The notes beneath the pieces are model-generated. The model was given only the letters and a program-made list of their open reading frames with translations, ran no database searches and had not been told where the DNA came from. 16,754 bases of DNA, taken from contig NZ_AOGZ02000020.1 in assembly GCF_000332515.2 (NCBI RefSeq), positions 1 to 16,754 of the forward strand, read 5' to 3'. Both the position numbers and the translations under genes were made by a program. Within the stretch, counting starts at the first letter, position 1. Every line of letters starts with the position of its first letter. Below are positions 1-6,553 of this stretch, piece by piece. Source of the DNA: Leptospira wolbachii serovar Codice str. CDC (GTDB lineage Bacteria > Spirochaetota > Leptospiria > Leptospirales > Leptospiraceae).

Positions 1-52
1 AAATAGATAATGAAAGAAGATGGATTATTAAAATCAGAAATTTTTTTGTCAT
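1..52 (-). CDS. Edge-truncated exported protein, N-terminus only
   Basis: An ATG at 52-50 (minus) opens a frame that runs off the left edge and reads MTKKFLILIIHLLSLSI, a basic start followed by a hydrophobic stretch typical of a signal or lipoprotein signal peptide. It belongs to the partial cassette whose 5' end is at position 188, just before attC1. No clear Shine-Dalgarno precedes the ATG. A 12-codon frame beginning at 87 (MILLVIVSCSYL) ends in a TGA that overlaps this ATG; it could be a coupled leader or chance. Function cannot be called. Confidence is moderate because only 17 codons are visible. Confidence 0.45.
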   Translation of the reverse strand, partial: MTKKFLILIIHLLSLSI

Positions 53-182
53 AAATAACTACAGCTTACAATCACGAGGAGAATCATTTTAGATATGATA
101 ATTCAGTGTTTATTTCCTATTATATGATTATTTTTGGAATTTGAGTAATTCTTCTTCTTTAATTTTGACTTTTTGATATGGC

Positions 183-345
183 GTATAACGAACTAGGCTA
201 ATCGACGTAGGCTGGCCCTGAGTCCCAACGGGACGTTAGGGACTGGAACGACGCTTGCGCAAGCAAGAGGAGTGCCAGAAGCCTATGTGTCGTAGACCGA
301 GCGAGGCCGCAAGTGCCGAAGCGAAGCGATTCGCCGCTGTTATAC
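183..345 (-). repeat. attC1 (family A)
   Basis: On the plus strand R' is GTATAAC (183-189) and R'' is GTTATAC (339-345). The R' spacer is GAACTAG, and an internal CCCTGA...TTAGGG arm is present. This is the attC of the cassette carrying the 363-1238 gene (cassette 189-1261). The cassette-end inverted repeat is 340-356 against 1245-1261, 16 of 17 matching, with G/A at position 10. Confidence 0.9.
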
Positions 346-362
346 GACGTATCTCATGTAAA

Positions 363-1238
363 TCAGATGTTTAATTTGTTGAAGATTAATTCTGTCGAAT
401 TTTTTCTATTTAATTCAGATTCTTCTATTGTAATGAACTTAGTTCTTCTAAGTTTTTCTTTGTTCAAGAAATTATTTAAAGTTTTGATATCATTTTCAGA
501 AAATTTCTTGGCCACTAGTATGTTTATCAAATGAGGCTGTATATTAAGTATGTTTGCGGTTTCCTGATCTACTTTTTTATTAAAATTTAGAATCAACTTT
601 AATAATTCATTTTTGAGATTACCATGAATATATTTAATTTCAATTATGTAGTAATAATCAAATTTATTATTTGGTATAAGCATTCCATCAACAGTTACTT
701 CCTTAAGTTTTCTTTGGGTAATTAAGGTGTATTTTTTATTTAACTGGTTTTTTAATATTTTTAAAATTGAAGATTCTATTTCGTATGTTTTGTTAATTAT
801 TTGATTTTTTGCTGCTGCTTGAAGATTTGATTTTGCAGCATATATTGTGATTTCCTTACCAATTTGATTTTTCTTTTCTTTTACGCTAACTGAAGTTGTT
901 CTTAATTTAAATTCTTTTAATTTTTCTTCTGTTTCGAAATCTATCAAATTCTGTCCTTTTCTCCAATTCGTAAGACCGAATATTAAAGAAATTATTCCGC
1001 TTATATTTAATAGGGCGAAGGTGAATTTGATATGTGAATATACCAACCGTGCTAAATTGAATTTTAGATCGATAATTTCCTTAGAAATTGGATATAATTT
1101 GTCATAGTCTTCCTGTTTTATTATTAAATCTAAATCAGTTTTTAGAAATAGCCAGGGAAGAATGAAGCTGATTGAAATTAATATTATACCTAGAGAAGCA
1201 AAAAATCTGTAATAGTCTTGGAATTGTAAATTTATCAT
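363..1238 (-). CDS. Membrane-anchored protein with a nuclease-like (PD-(D/E)XK-type) cytosolic motif
   Basis: This 291-aa protein is not a recognised named family. It has two predicted membrane segments (about residues 12-32 and 70-90) with a short loop between, then about 200 soluble residues. In the soluble part, VDGMLIP (D184) is followed 16 residues later by IIEIKY (E200, K202), with an upstream Glu at 153. That spacing and strand pattern match the D...ExK core of restriction-endonuclease-like folds such as membrane-tethered NERD or Mrr-like domains. The link is inferred from the motif only. The ATG lies 23 nt from the cassette 5' boundary (1261) with no evident Shine-Dalgarno, so translation may depend on an upstream transcript. 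It is the only gene in its cassette and stops 17 nt from R''. A role in DNA defence is possible but unproven. Confidence 0.75.
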   Translation of the reverse strand: MINLQFQDYYRFFASLGIILISISFILPWLFLKTDLDLIIKQEDYDKLYPISKEIIDLKFNLARLVYSHIKFTFALLNISGIISLIFGLTNWRKGQNLIDFETEEKLKEFKLRTTSVSVKEKKNQIGKEITIYAAKSNLQAAAKNQIINKTYEIESSILKILKNQLNKKYTLITQRKLKEVTVDGMLIPNNKFDYYYIIEIKYIHGNLKNELLKLILNFNKKVDQETANILNIQPHLINILVAKKFSENDIKTLNNFLNKEKLRRTKFITIEESELNRKNSTELIFNKLNI

Positions 1239-1255
1239 ATGGTTTGAGATATGTC

Positions 1256-1420
1256 GTATAACGAACTAGGCTAATCGACGTAGGCTGGCCCTGAGTCCCG
1301 GAACGGGACGTTAGGGACTGGAACGACGCTTGCGAAAGCAAGAGGAGTGCCAGAAGCCTATGTGTCGCAGACCGAGCGAGGCCGGCAGTGCCGAAGCGAA
1401 GCGATTCGCCGTTGTTATAC
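1256..1420 (-). repeat. attC2 (family A)
   Basis: R' is GTATAAC at 1256-1262 and R'' is GTTATAC at 1414-1420; the spacer is GAACTAG. It belongs to the cassette 1262-2218 (lipoprotein gene 1509-2177). The inverted repeat at the cassette ends is 1415-1432 against 2201-2218, 17 of 18 matching, the only difference being G/A at position 10. Confidence 0.9.
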
Positions 1421-1508
1421 GCAGTTTTAATATGACTAATCTAGTTCGTCAGATTTATTTTATGCTTTTATTCTGATTTTTCTATTTAATAGAGTAATGA
1501 CGTTTCAT

Positions 1509-2177
1509 CTAATTTGGCTTTAAAATATTTTCCACATCATTAGCTAATTCAAAAACAAACTCGTTTAAAATTGAATTTGAATCAACATGATGTGAGAACA
1601 TATTGTAAAAATAGCCCATAACGCGACTTCGATTTTTAGAAAATTCCTTTTCTAGAATAATTTTGTTATTTTTATCGAGCAATCTATATTTAATTCTTAT
1701 TTGGGAATTAGTATATTGGATTGGAGCACCTAAAATCCAAAGATAAACTCCGAATGGACCAAGCATATATGTTGTCATTTTCCCAGTGCGTGTTGTTTCT
1801 AAAATCTCTCCTTCAATTTTAAAGTCAGATTTTTTCTGCTCAAATTTATTAGTAAGACTGATGGTTTTAAGTAAGCTACGGGAATTTATTTCTTCCGCGA
1901 TTGCTTCTTGAATATCTCTTGATGGTTTAATAATAAAGGGATAAACGTCATTTTCAATTTGATTTACTGTAGCAGTTCCATACGGTATAAGTGGAATTAA
2001 AACTAAGAGTTGATAATTCGTGTTTCCCGATATTCTTTTATCATCGAATGTGTTTATTGAGATAGAATAAGGTAGAGTTTCGGAAGATTTTCGATTAGAT
2101 GGTTTATATATAAAACTGCTTTGGGTGTTGCAGTGTATAAGTCCAAAAATTATTAATAGATTCAGATGCTTTTTCAT
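1509..2177 (-). CDS. Lipoprotein, unknown function
   Basis: A 222-aa protein with a short lipoprotein signal (MKKHLNLLIIFGLIHC, lipid-acceptor Cys16). His before the Cys is unusual, but spirochaetal lipoboxes are permissive. After the Cys comes a low-complexity linker, then a beta-rich region with SISINTFDD and PLIPYG (about residues 38-70), a helical stretch (IQEAIAEEI), and a second beta region containing a hydrophobic insert (MLGPFGVYLWILGAPI). The layout resembles the two lipoproteins at 13261-13833 and 13830-14417: signal, polar linker, central hydrophobic Gly/Pro segment, strand-rich end and C-terminal helix. The likely location is a membrane leaflet facing the periplasm, or the cell surface. 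The Shine-Dalgarno AGGA (2183-2186 on plus) sits 5 nt before the ATG, supporting this start. The family is not recognised. Confidence 0.8.
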   Translation of the reverse strand: MKKHLNLLIIFGLIHCNTQSSFIYKPSNRKSSETLPYSISINTFDDKRISGNTNYQLLVLIPLIPYGTATVNQIENDVYPFIIKPSRDIQEAIAEEINSRSLLKTISLTNKFEQKKSDFKIEGEILETTRTGKMTTYMLGPFGVYLWILGAPIQYTNSQIRIKYRLLDKNNKIILEKEFSKNRSRVMGYFYNMFSHHVDSNSILNEFVFELANDVENILKPN

Positions 2178-2212
2178 TTATTTCCTGTTTTGTTTAAATT
2201 TATTAAAATTGC

Positions 2213-2377
2213 GTATAACGAACTAGACTTAACGACGTTCCTCGACCCTGAGTCCCTGTAAGGGACGTTAGGGGCTGGAACGAGGCTTGCGGAGGCAAGA
2301 GGAGTTCCAGAGAGGAATGTGTCGTAGACCGAGCGAGGGCGCAAGTTCCGAGGCGAAGCGTTAAGTCGCTGTTATAC
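2213..2377 (-). repeat. attC3 (family A)
   Basis: R' is GTATAAC at 2213-2219 and R'' is GTTATAC at 2371-2377, with L boxes ACTTAACG and CGTTAAGT. It belongs to the two-gene cassette 2219-3382. The cassette-end inverted repeat is 2372-2387 against 3367-3382 with differences at positions 9 (T/A) and 10 (G/A). Confidence 0.9.
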
Positions 2378-2392
2378 GCTGGTGAAGATGTG

Positions 2393-2917
2393 TTAGTGTA
2401 GTTTCCGATTTTTCCAAAAGAAATTTCTGTCACTTGGTCGTTCAAACTTTTCCAGAATACTTGTGAATAATTCAGGATATTTTGCTTCTTCGAGAGGAAT
2501 GCAAAACATATATTCTGGTTCATCCGGTTCACCACCTAAGCCGATAACAATAAACACTGGAATTTTTCTTTCTTGTGAAAATTGCTTATATCGTTTGATT
2601 TGTTCAGAGTAAGACCATTTCAAAACAACTTGATTCATCTTATTTTTGTATAGGCCACTTCGGAATTTGCATTCGACAGCAAATTTTTCCTTTGTAGGAT
2701 TATATTGAATGACTAAATCTGGATTTTGGTTACTTTCAACACGAAAATTTTTATGCTTTATTGAATTATCAGGTGTCCACTCAAGAATAGAAAAATAATT
2801 ACCTTGATCAGTGAATAGTTCAGCTACATATTGCTCGAACTCATGTCCAGTTTCTAAATCGTCATTAACATCGTTTTGGTCGAATAGAAATTTTAAAAAA
2901 TCAATAAAAGGCTTCAT
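2393..2917 (-). CDS. PD-(D/E)XK superfamily nuclease-like protein
   Basis: This 174-aa protein carries a clear restriction-endonuclease-like core. GHEFEQYVAELF (24-35, with E28 as the early helix acid) is followed by NPDLVI (P66-D67) and FAVECKFR (E82-C83-K84), that is PD...ExK with normal spacing. A helix with WSYSEQIKRYKQF and the strand PVFIVIGLGG follow, a pattern common in single-domain nucleases of this fold. All three catalytic residues are present, so it is probably active on DNA or RNA; the substrate is unknown. It is the second gene of a cassette whose first gene (2941-3339) is a membrane protein, with 23 nt between them. No Shine-Dalgarno is seen before this ATG, so translation may be coupled. 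It ends 15 nt before R''. Confidence 0.85.
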   Translation of the reverse strand: MKPFIDFLKFLFDQNDVNDDLETGHEFEQYVAELFTDQGNYFSILEWTPDNSIKHKNFRVESNQNPDLVIQYNPTKEKFAVECKFRSGLYKNKMNQVVLKWSYSEQIKRYKQFSQERKIPVFIVIGLGGEPDEPEYMFCIPLEEAKYPELFTSILEKFERPSDRNFFWKNRKLH

Positions 2918-2940
2918 TGGTATTTAGTTTTGTTTTATTG

Positions 2941-3339
2941 TTACGATTTTTTTAAGAAAACATTTACACAGGCGAGAAGTCCGGCTGCAAATATAATCAA
3001 TCCAGAAATTATATTTAAGGAACTTATGTTTACTATTCCAGAAATAATTATTATTAAAGCAAATATGAAGGAAATTCTTTTTGATTGAAATTTGGTGGAT
3101 AGTGGACCTGCAATTATTGCGATTAGAGAAAAGAATCCGCCGACAACACCTTTCATTGCAATGTCTTGCATCTCTTTTTCTGATTTTTCTATTTCTTCTA
3201 TACTTTGTTTAGAATTTGAATGTTTATTGAGTGCTTTGTTAGTTCCGGCTACACAAGCAGATCCGGTAAAGTTACAGGCTCCACCAAAAAGTCCCAAAAT
3301 TCCACCTATCAAAGATAGTATAATAATTCCTTGTTTCAT
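2941..3339 (-). CDS. Small multi-pass membrane protein (DUF4064-like)
   Basis: A 132-aa hydrophobic protein with about four membrane segments: residues 4-20 (IIILSLIGGILGLFGG), about 64-82, about 88-106 and about 108-127. A charged loop (residues 38-60, HSNSKQSIEEIEKSEKEM) lies between the first two. The N-terminal GGILGLFGGACN and the segment arrangement resemble small DUF4064-type membrane proteins, which have no known function; this assignment is weak. It is the first gene of the cassette and shares it with the downstream PD-(D/E)XK protein, so the pair may act together. The Shine-Dalgarno AGGA lies 9 nt before the ATG, which supports this start. The leader to the cassette boundary is 43 nt. 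Confidence 0.75.
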   Translation of the reverse strand: MKQGIIILSLIGGILGLFGGACNFTGSACVAGTNKALNKHSNSKQSIEEIEKSEKEMQDIAMKGVVGGFFSLIAIIAGPLSTKFQSKRISFIFALIIIISGIVNISSLNIISGLIIFAAGLLACVNVFLKKS

Positions 3340-3376
3340 TTTTATTTTCCTTTATCAGTTAAATTTCTTCACTTGC

Positions 3377-3539
3377 GTATAACGAACTAGACTTAACGAC
3401 GTTCCCCGACCCTGAGTCCCTGTAAGGGACGTTAGGGGCTGGAACGACGCTTGCGCAAGCAAGAGAAGTGCCAGAGGGGAATGTGTCGGAGACCGAACGA
3501 GGGCTAGTCCCGAAGTGAAGCGTTAAGTCGCTGTTATGC
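3377..3539 (-). repeat. attC4 (family A)
   Basis: R' is GTATAAC at 3377-3383 and R'' is the variant GTTATGC at 3533-3539. It belongs to the cassette 3383-4353. The matching GCATAAC variant appears one site later, in R' of attC5. The cassette-end inverted repeat is 3534-3552 against 4335-4353, 16 of 19 matching. Confidence 0.9.
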
Positions 3540-3966
3540 GCTGAAGCCTCGCCTAGATACAAGCTTAGTTTAAAACCCTTTTCATTCTGACCGTATTGTT
3601 GACTAGAATTTTATTTTGAAAATAACCTATTGGTCATTCTATATCTTTTTAAGTGCCTACAAGTTGACTCAATTTGAGTGTAAAAAAAGAAAAATTTGTT
3701 TCAAGGCCCACTAATACTAAGATTATATAGGATGATCTTTATTAGAACAAAGAGTAAATTTTAAATTTTTCTGGTTATTTTTCATTACATGCACTTTTGT
3801 AATAGATATTAATGTTTTTGCTAAATTAAATAGAAGATTTTTTTATGTTCTAATTAGATTTAACATTTATATTTTTTAATTTATTAGTAAAGTTTATCTT
3901 TTAATGAAATGTTAAAAATATAGAATACAATAGTAGATTTATTTTTATGCATTCATTCGTTATCTT
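3540..3966 (-). other. Long non-coding 3' tail of a cassette
   Basis: These 427 bases lie between attC4 and the stop of the 3967-4278 gene. The stretch is very AT-rich with frequent stops in all frames; the longest ATG frame seen on the minus strand is about 22 codons. No RNA gene or strong hairpin is evident. It may be the remnant of a decayed second gene, because other cassettes have only about 2-90 bases here. Confidence 0.5.
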
Positions 3967-4278
3967 TTAGTATATCAATGATTTTAAAATTATATATAGA
4001 ATTATTCCATAGGTTAAAGGAACTGTTAAATTAATAAGTAGAGTTCTGAAGAGTTGATCTTCGGTTGAACGTTTTATTTTATTTCCAGAAGTAATTAAAT
4101 AACCAGATAAGAGTATTCCGATTGGAAAGAAAATGCCATACCATATACAGAGCGGCCATACATTATCTCCGCTTAGATGGCTATCAAATAGTTCGATAAT
4201 GAGACCAGCCGGTATCATGCCCAACGTCATTCCAGAAAGTACGAAAAATACACCAGCAACTACTAAATAAATTTCCAT
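3967..4278 (-). CDS. Small membrane protein, unknown function
   Basis: A 103-aa protein with three predicted membrane segments: residues 4-26, about 45-64 and about 80-100. A short polar loop (SGNKIKRSTEDQ, about 64-75) lies before the last. Conserved-looking Gly and Pro residues (GMTLGMIPAGL, FFPIGILLSGYL) lie in or near the membrane. No named family is recognised. Purine-rich AGGT sequences lie 7-12 nt upstream of the ATG and can serve as a ribosome binding site. The 75-nt leader to the cassette boundary is longer than in most cassettes, leaving room for a promoter, though I cannot name one with confidence. It is the only gene in this cassette. Confidence 0.7.
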   Translation of the reverse strand: MEIYLVVAGVFFVLSGMTLGMIPAGLIIELFDSHLSGDNVWPLCIWYGIFFPIGILLSGYLITSGNKIKRSTEDQLFRTLLINLTVPLTYGIILYIILKSLIY

Positions 4279-4347
4279 AAACCTTACCTTTGAGAAATGA
4301 AATTACTAATAATTATTTTAGTCAATAATTGAATGTGAGGCTTTTGC

Positions 4348-4510
4348 GCATAACGAACTAGTGGAGACGACGTTTCCCGACCCTGAGTCCCTGGAGGGGA
4401 CGTTAGGGACTGGCACGGAGTTTGCGGATGCAAACGAGTGACAGAAGGGAAATGTGGCGCAGCCCAAGCGAGGCCTTGTGCCGAAGCGCAGCGTTTCCAT
4501 GCTGTTATAC
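4348..4510 (-). repeat. attC5 (family A)
   Basis: R' is GCATAAC at 4348-4354, whose outer bases belong to the downstream cassette, and R'' is GTTATAC at 4504-4510. It belongs to the toxin-antitoxin cassette 4354-5323. The cassette-end inverted repeat is 4505-4521 against 5307-5323, 16 of 17 matching, the only difference being G/A at position 10. Confidence 0.9.
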
Positions 4511-4524
4511 GACGTAGCCTATTA

Positions 4525-4923
4525 TTAGATATTAAGTTTAGCTAAAGATTCTAATATTTTCTTTATCTCTTCTAACTTGTATTGTCCTTCCGCGACTCCT
4601 ATTACGAAGTCATACAATATCTCATTTGGATCAAGTATTTCGTAACCGTTAATATCGAGAAAGACTAATGAAGAAGCCAATGCTACTCGTTTATTTCCAT
4701 CCAAAAAAGGATGATTTTTGCATAAGTAATATAAATAGGCAGCTGCTCTATCGAATAGAGAAGGGTGTAAACTGATATCATTAAAAGTAGTCATTGGTTG
4801 GTTAATGGCTGATTCGAGAAGTCCGTGATCACGAATGCCAGTTGCTCCGCCATAGAGTTCGATTTGATTTTTGTGAATAAGAATTACATCCTCAATAGAG
4901 AGAAATATAGTTTCATCCAGCAT
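4525..4923 (-). CDS. doc: Doc/Fic-family toxin of a toxin-antitoxin pair
   Basis: A 132-aa protein matching Doc (death-on-curing) toxins. It has the N-terminal SIEDVILIH, the family pattern GIRDHGLLESAINQP (29-43) and the catalytic loop HPFLDGNKR (71-79), complete with His71, Asp75, Asn77, Lys78 and Arg79. Characterised Doc proteins are kinases that phosphorylate elongation factor Tu and so stop translation; that activity is inferred here from the intact loop. The usual Doc length is about 125-135 aa, so the gene is full length. Its ATG overlaps the antitoxin stop by one base (TAATG), giving translational coupling and production after the antitoxin. Together they form a complete toxin-antitoxin cassette. 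Confidence 0.93.
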   Translation of the reverse strand: MLDETIFLSIEDVILIHKNQIELYGGATGIRDHGLLESAINQPMTTFNDISLHPSLFDRAAAYLYYLCKNHPFLDGNKRVALASSLVFLDINGYEILDPNEILYDFVIGVAEGQYKLEEIKKILESLAKLNI

Positions 4924-5135
4924 TACTGCGCAAGTTTTTTGAGTGTCTTGCCGTGAGCTTTATTAATCTTTTCAAGAGATTTTGTTATACTCTTTTCTAT
5001 CGGTTTTATAATCAAAGATTTGCCATCAGTAGTTACTTCGAGAGTCGAATTTTGATCAATTTTTAAAAGTTCAAGAATCGGTTTCTCAATTACTAAAGCG
5101 GAGCTGTTCCCGTGTTGTACTAATTTTTTTAACAT
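4923..5135 (-). CDS. AbrB/MazE-type antitoxin
   Basis: A 70-aa protein with an N-terminal SpoVT/AbrB swapped-hairpin DNA-binding domain: MLKKLVQHGNSSALVIEKPI, then LLKIDQNSTLEVTTDGKSLIIKPI (about residues 1-47). A Lys-rich, probably disordered C-terminal tail (48-70) would bind and neutralise the toxin. HGNSSALVI corresponds to the family's G-N-S-x-x-(V/I) signature. The gene precedes the Doc toxin with a 1-nt overlap. A good Shine-Dalgarno (AGGA) lies 7 nt before the ATG. An 18-bp perfect palindrome 15 nt upstream is the probable site at which the antitoxin or toxin-antitoxin complex represses its own promoter. Confidence 0.88.
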   Translation of the reverse strand: MLKKLVQHGNSSALVIEKPILELLKIDQNSTLEVTTDGKSLIIKPIEKSITKSLEKINKAHGKTLKKLAQ

Positions 5136-5150
5136 GTTTATCCTGTAATA

Positions 5151-5168
5151 ACAATGTTATAACATTGT
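5151..5168. promoter_or_regulatory. Palindromic operator of the toxin-antitoxin operon
   Basis: ACAATGTTATAACATTGT is a perfect 18-bp inverted repeat 15 nt upstream of the antitoxin ATG. It overlaps plausible minus-strand -10 elements (TATACA at 5171-5166 or TATAAC at 5161-5156), with possible -35 elements at 5195-5190 (CTGAAA) or 5182-5177 (TTGAAA). Occupancy would block the promoter, the standard autoregulation of such modules. The palindrome is seen directly; the promoter elements are inferred. Confidence 0.7.
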
Positions 5169-5317
5169 ATAATCAGTTTCAATCATAAATTTCAGTATTT
5201 TTTATTCAAAATAGTATAGAAAATTGTAACTAGAATTTTGTTCTAATTCGCAGTTATTGATCTTTTATCTGTCTTTTTAGAAATTCTCATGTTAAACCTT
5301 AATTTTTAGGCTATGTC

Positions 5318-5481
5318 GTATAACGAACTAGACTAACCGACGTAGGCTGGCCCTGAGTCCCGGAAACGGGACGTTAGGGACTGGAACGACACTTGCGAAT
5401 GCAAGGGGAGTGCCAGAAGCCTATGTGGCGCAGCCCAAGCGAGGGCTCGTCCCGAAGCGAAGCGGTTAGTTGCTGTTATAC
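5318..5481 (-). repeat. attC6 (family A)
   Basis: R' is GTATAAC at 5318-5324 and R'' is GTTATAC at 5475-5481. It belongs to the cassette 5324-6184 (lipoprotein gene 5507-6043). The cassette-end inverted repeat is 5476-5492 against 6168-6184, 16 of 17 matching with G/A at position 10. Confidence 0.9.
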
Positions 5482-5506
5482 GCAGATTGCAATTTGTAAA
5501 GTTTCA

Positions 5507-6043
5507 TTAGTAAATTTTCCAGATTAGACAACTACAATTTTCTTCATAAGAAAATGGGAAATTTATATAGTCTTTTTCAAAACTCATAGATCCTTTTTTG
5601 TGTTCAAAAGATATTTTTGAAATATATTCAGGTAAGGGATGCATGTAATTGTGACCTTCAAATAGAATAATTGCTGTATATTCCTCAACTATCAAAACAA
5701 TTTTATTATTTTTAAAATCATATCTAATTTCGTTTTCTGTTAGAAATTTGCTATTACCTGAATAATTTTTTTTGAGAACATTCCGTGCGGGCACGCTTTT
5801 CCATTTTTTGATGAAATTTTTTATTTTATATTTTTCATCTTCTTCCGTTTGAAAATCAATATCTTTTGTTGAATCATTTTCACTTAAAAAATTTTTATTG
5901 AGATTCTTTTTCAAATAAAAATGTATTTCAATTTTTTCACCTGAATAATTGGAAATTACTACAAATGTAGGGATACTACAAGAAAAAATATGTAATGCTA
6001 AAAAAATTAATAGAAAATTTCGGTAGTTTATTCTTTCTTTCAT
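5507..6043 (-). CDS. Lipoprotein, unknown function
   Basis: A 178-aa protein. The signal has a basic N-terminus (MKERINYRN), a hydrophobic core (FLLIFLALHIF) and lipobox IFSC with acceptor Cys22. The mature part starts with a strand-rich segment (TFVVISNYSGEKIEIHFYLK) resembling a small beta-sandwich start. A charged region (about residues 52-85) and more strands (KIVLIVEEYTAIILFEGHNY) follow. Two further cysteines near the C-terminus (ENCSCLIW) could form a disulfide or bind metal. No family is recognised. The leader to the cassette boundary is 141 nt (6044-6184), long enough for its own promoter, but no convincing -35/-10 pair or Shine-Dalgarno is visible. Confidence 0.75.
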   Translation of the reverse strand: MKERINYRNFLLIFLALHIFSCSIPTFVVISNYSGEKIEIHFYLKKNLNKNFLSENDSTKDIDFQTEEDEKYKIKNFIKKWKSVPARNVLKKNYSGNSKFLTENEIRYDFKNNKIVLIVEEYTAIILFEGHNYMHPLPEYISKISFEHKKGSMSFEKDYINFPFSYEENCSCLIWKIY

Positions 6044-6178
6044 TAAATATTTATAAAGTTTAAATTAAATATTACCTAGTGCTAATTTTTGATATATAAA
6101 TTAATTTATGTTCGTTTTAGAAGATGTATATTTTGATTTTTTCTTTCAGGCTTAATATTTCAAAGTTTTGCAATTTGC

Positions 6179-6351
6179 GTATAACGAACTAGGCTTACCG
6201 ACGTTTCGTGTAGCTGAGCCTCTGAAAGAGGCGTTAGCGTGACACGAAATGTGCCTTTAGGCCGAGAGAGGGCCCCACGAGAATCAGATTTCCTCAGAAA
6301 TCTGAGGCGAAGTGGACAAGGACCCGATCGAGCGGTAAGCCGTAGTTAATT
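6179..6351 (-). repeat. attC7 (family B body, family A spacer)
   Basis: R' is GTATAAC at 6179-6185 with the GAACTAG spacer typical of family A. The rest is family B: GCTGA...TTAGC arm, GCCTTTAGGC and an inner hairpin with 8-bp stem CAGATTTC/GAAATCTG. R'' is GTTAATT at 6345-6351. It belongs to the non-coding cassette 6185-6559. The cassette-end inverted repeat is 6346-6361 against 6544-6559, 15 of 16 matching. Confidence 0.88.
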
Positions 6352-6553
6352 GCAGTTAGTTATTATAGTATCAAATTTTAGTCGAAAGGAATATCCAATC
6401 GAGCGCAAATTTTCTCTTAAATCTTAAAAAGCGTAAATAAACAAACTGCACATTCGTGGAGAGAAAGACTTGAATTGTTTTCTTCCAAAGCGTAAATCGA
6501 CAACACCCTCATAAAAAAATTTGCGCGATTTCTTCTGTAAATCAACTAATTGC
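6352..6553. other. Body of non-coding cassette 7, with internal inverted repeat
   Basis: About 200 bases hold no credible ORF on either strand. An internal inverted repeat pairs GCGCAAATTTT (6403-6413) with AAAATTTGCGC (6516-6526), inside the cassette-end inverted repeat. AGCGTAAAT occurs twice (around 6430 and 6489). The body is similar to cassette 17 (16026-16223), which shares GAGCGCAAATTTT, AGCGTAAAT, ATCGACAA and AAAATTTGCGCG in the same order. It looks like a structured non-coding unit whose function is unknown. Confidence 0.65.

Noticed and set aside
216..246. CTGAG-hairpin-CGTTAG in each attC as a hammerhead-type ribozyme core
   Set aside because: A hammerhead needs CUGANGA and a GAAA segment next to three helices. 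Here the strands pair as CCCTGA/TTAGGG with one bulged G, so it is an arm of the attC fold.
183..345. CRISPR or simple tandem repeat array
   Set aside because: Repeats are 160-173 bp, structured, and separated by genes with start and stop signals; there are no short uniform spacers.
313..534. Plus-strand open frames such as 313-534, 3092-3382, 6977-7171 and 10084-10395
   Set aside because: They are antisense to well-supported minus-strand genes or run out of attC sequence, with no ribosome site or recognisable domain.
183..1262. Cassettes as transposons or MITE-like elements with terminal inverted repeats
   Set aside because: The inverted repeats differ for each cassette, no target duplications flank them, and R variants shift by one site as expected for integron recombination. 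An origin from such elements is not excluded.
1135..1341. Open frame across attC2 on the minus strand, with similar frames across attC3, attC4, attC5, attC15 and the family B sites
   Set aside because: They recur because the repeats are conserved and GC-rich with few stops. They span R', arms and R'' and overlap real genes; shared peptide words reflect DNA structure, not protein selection.
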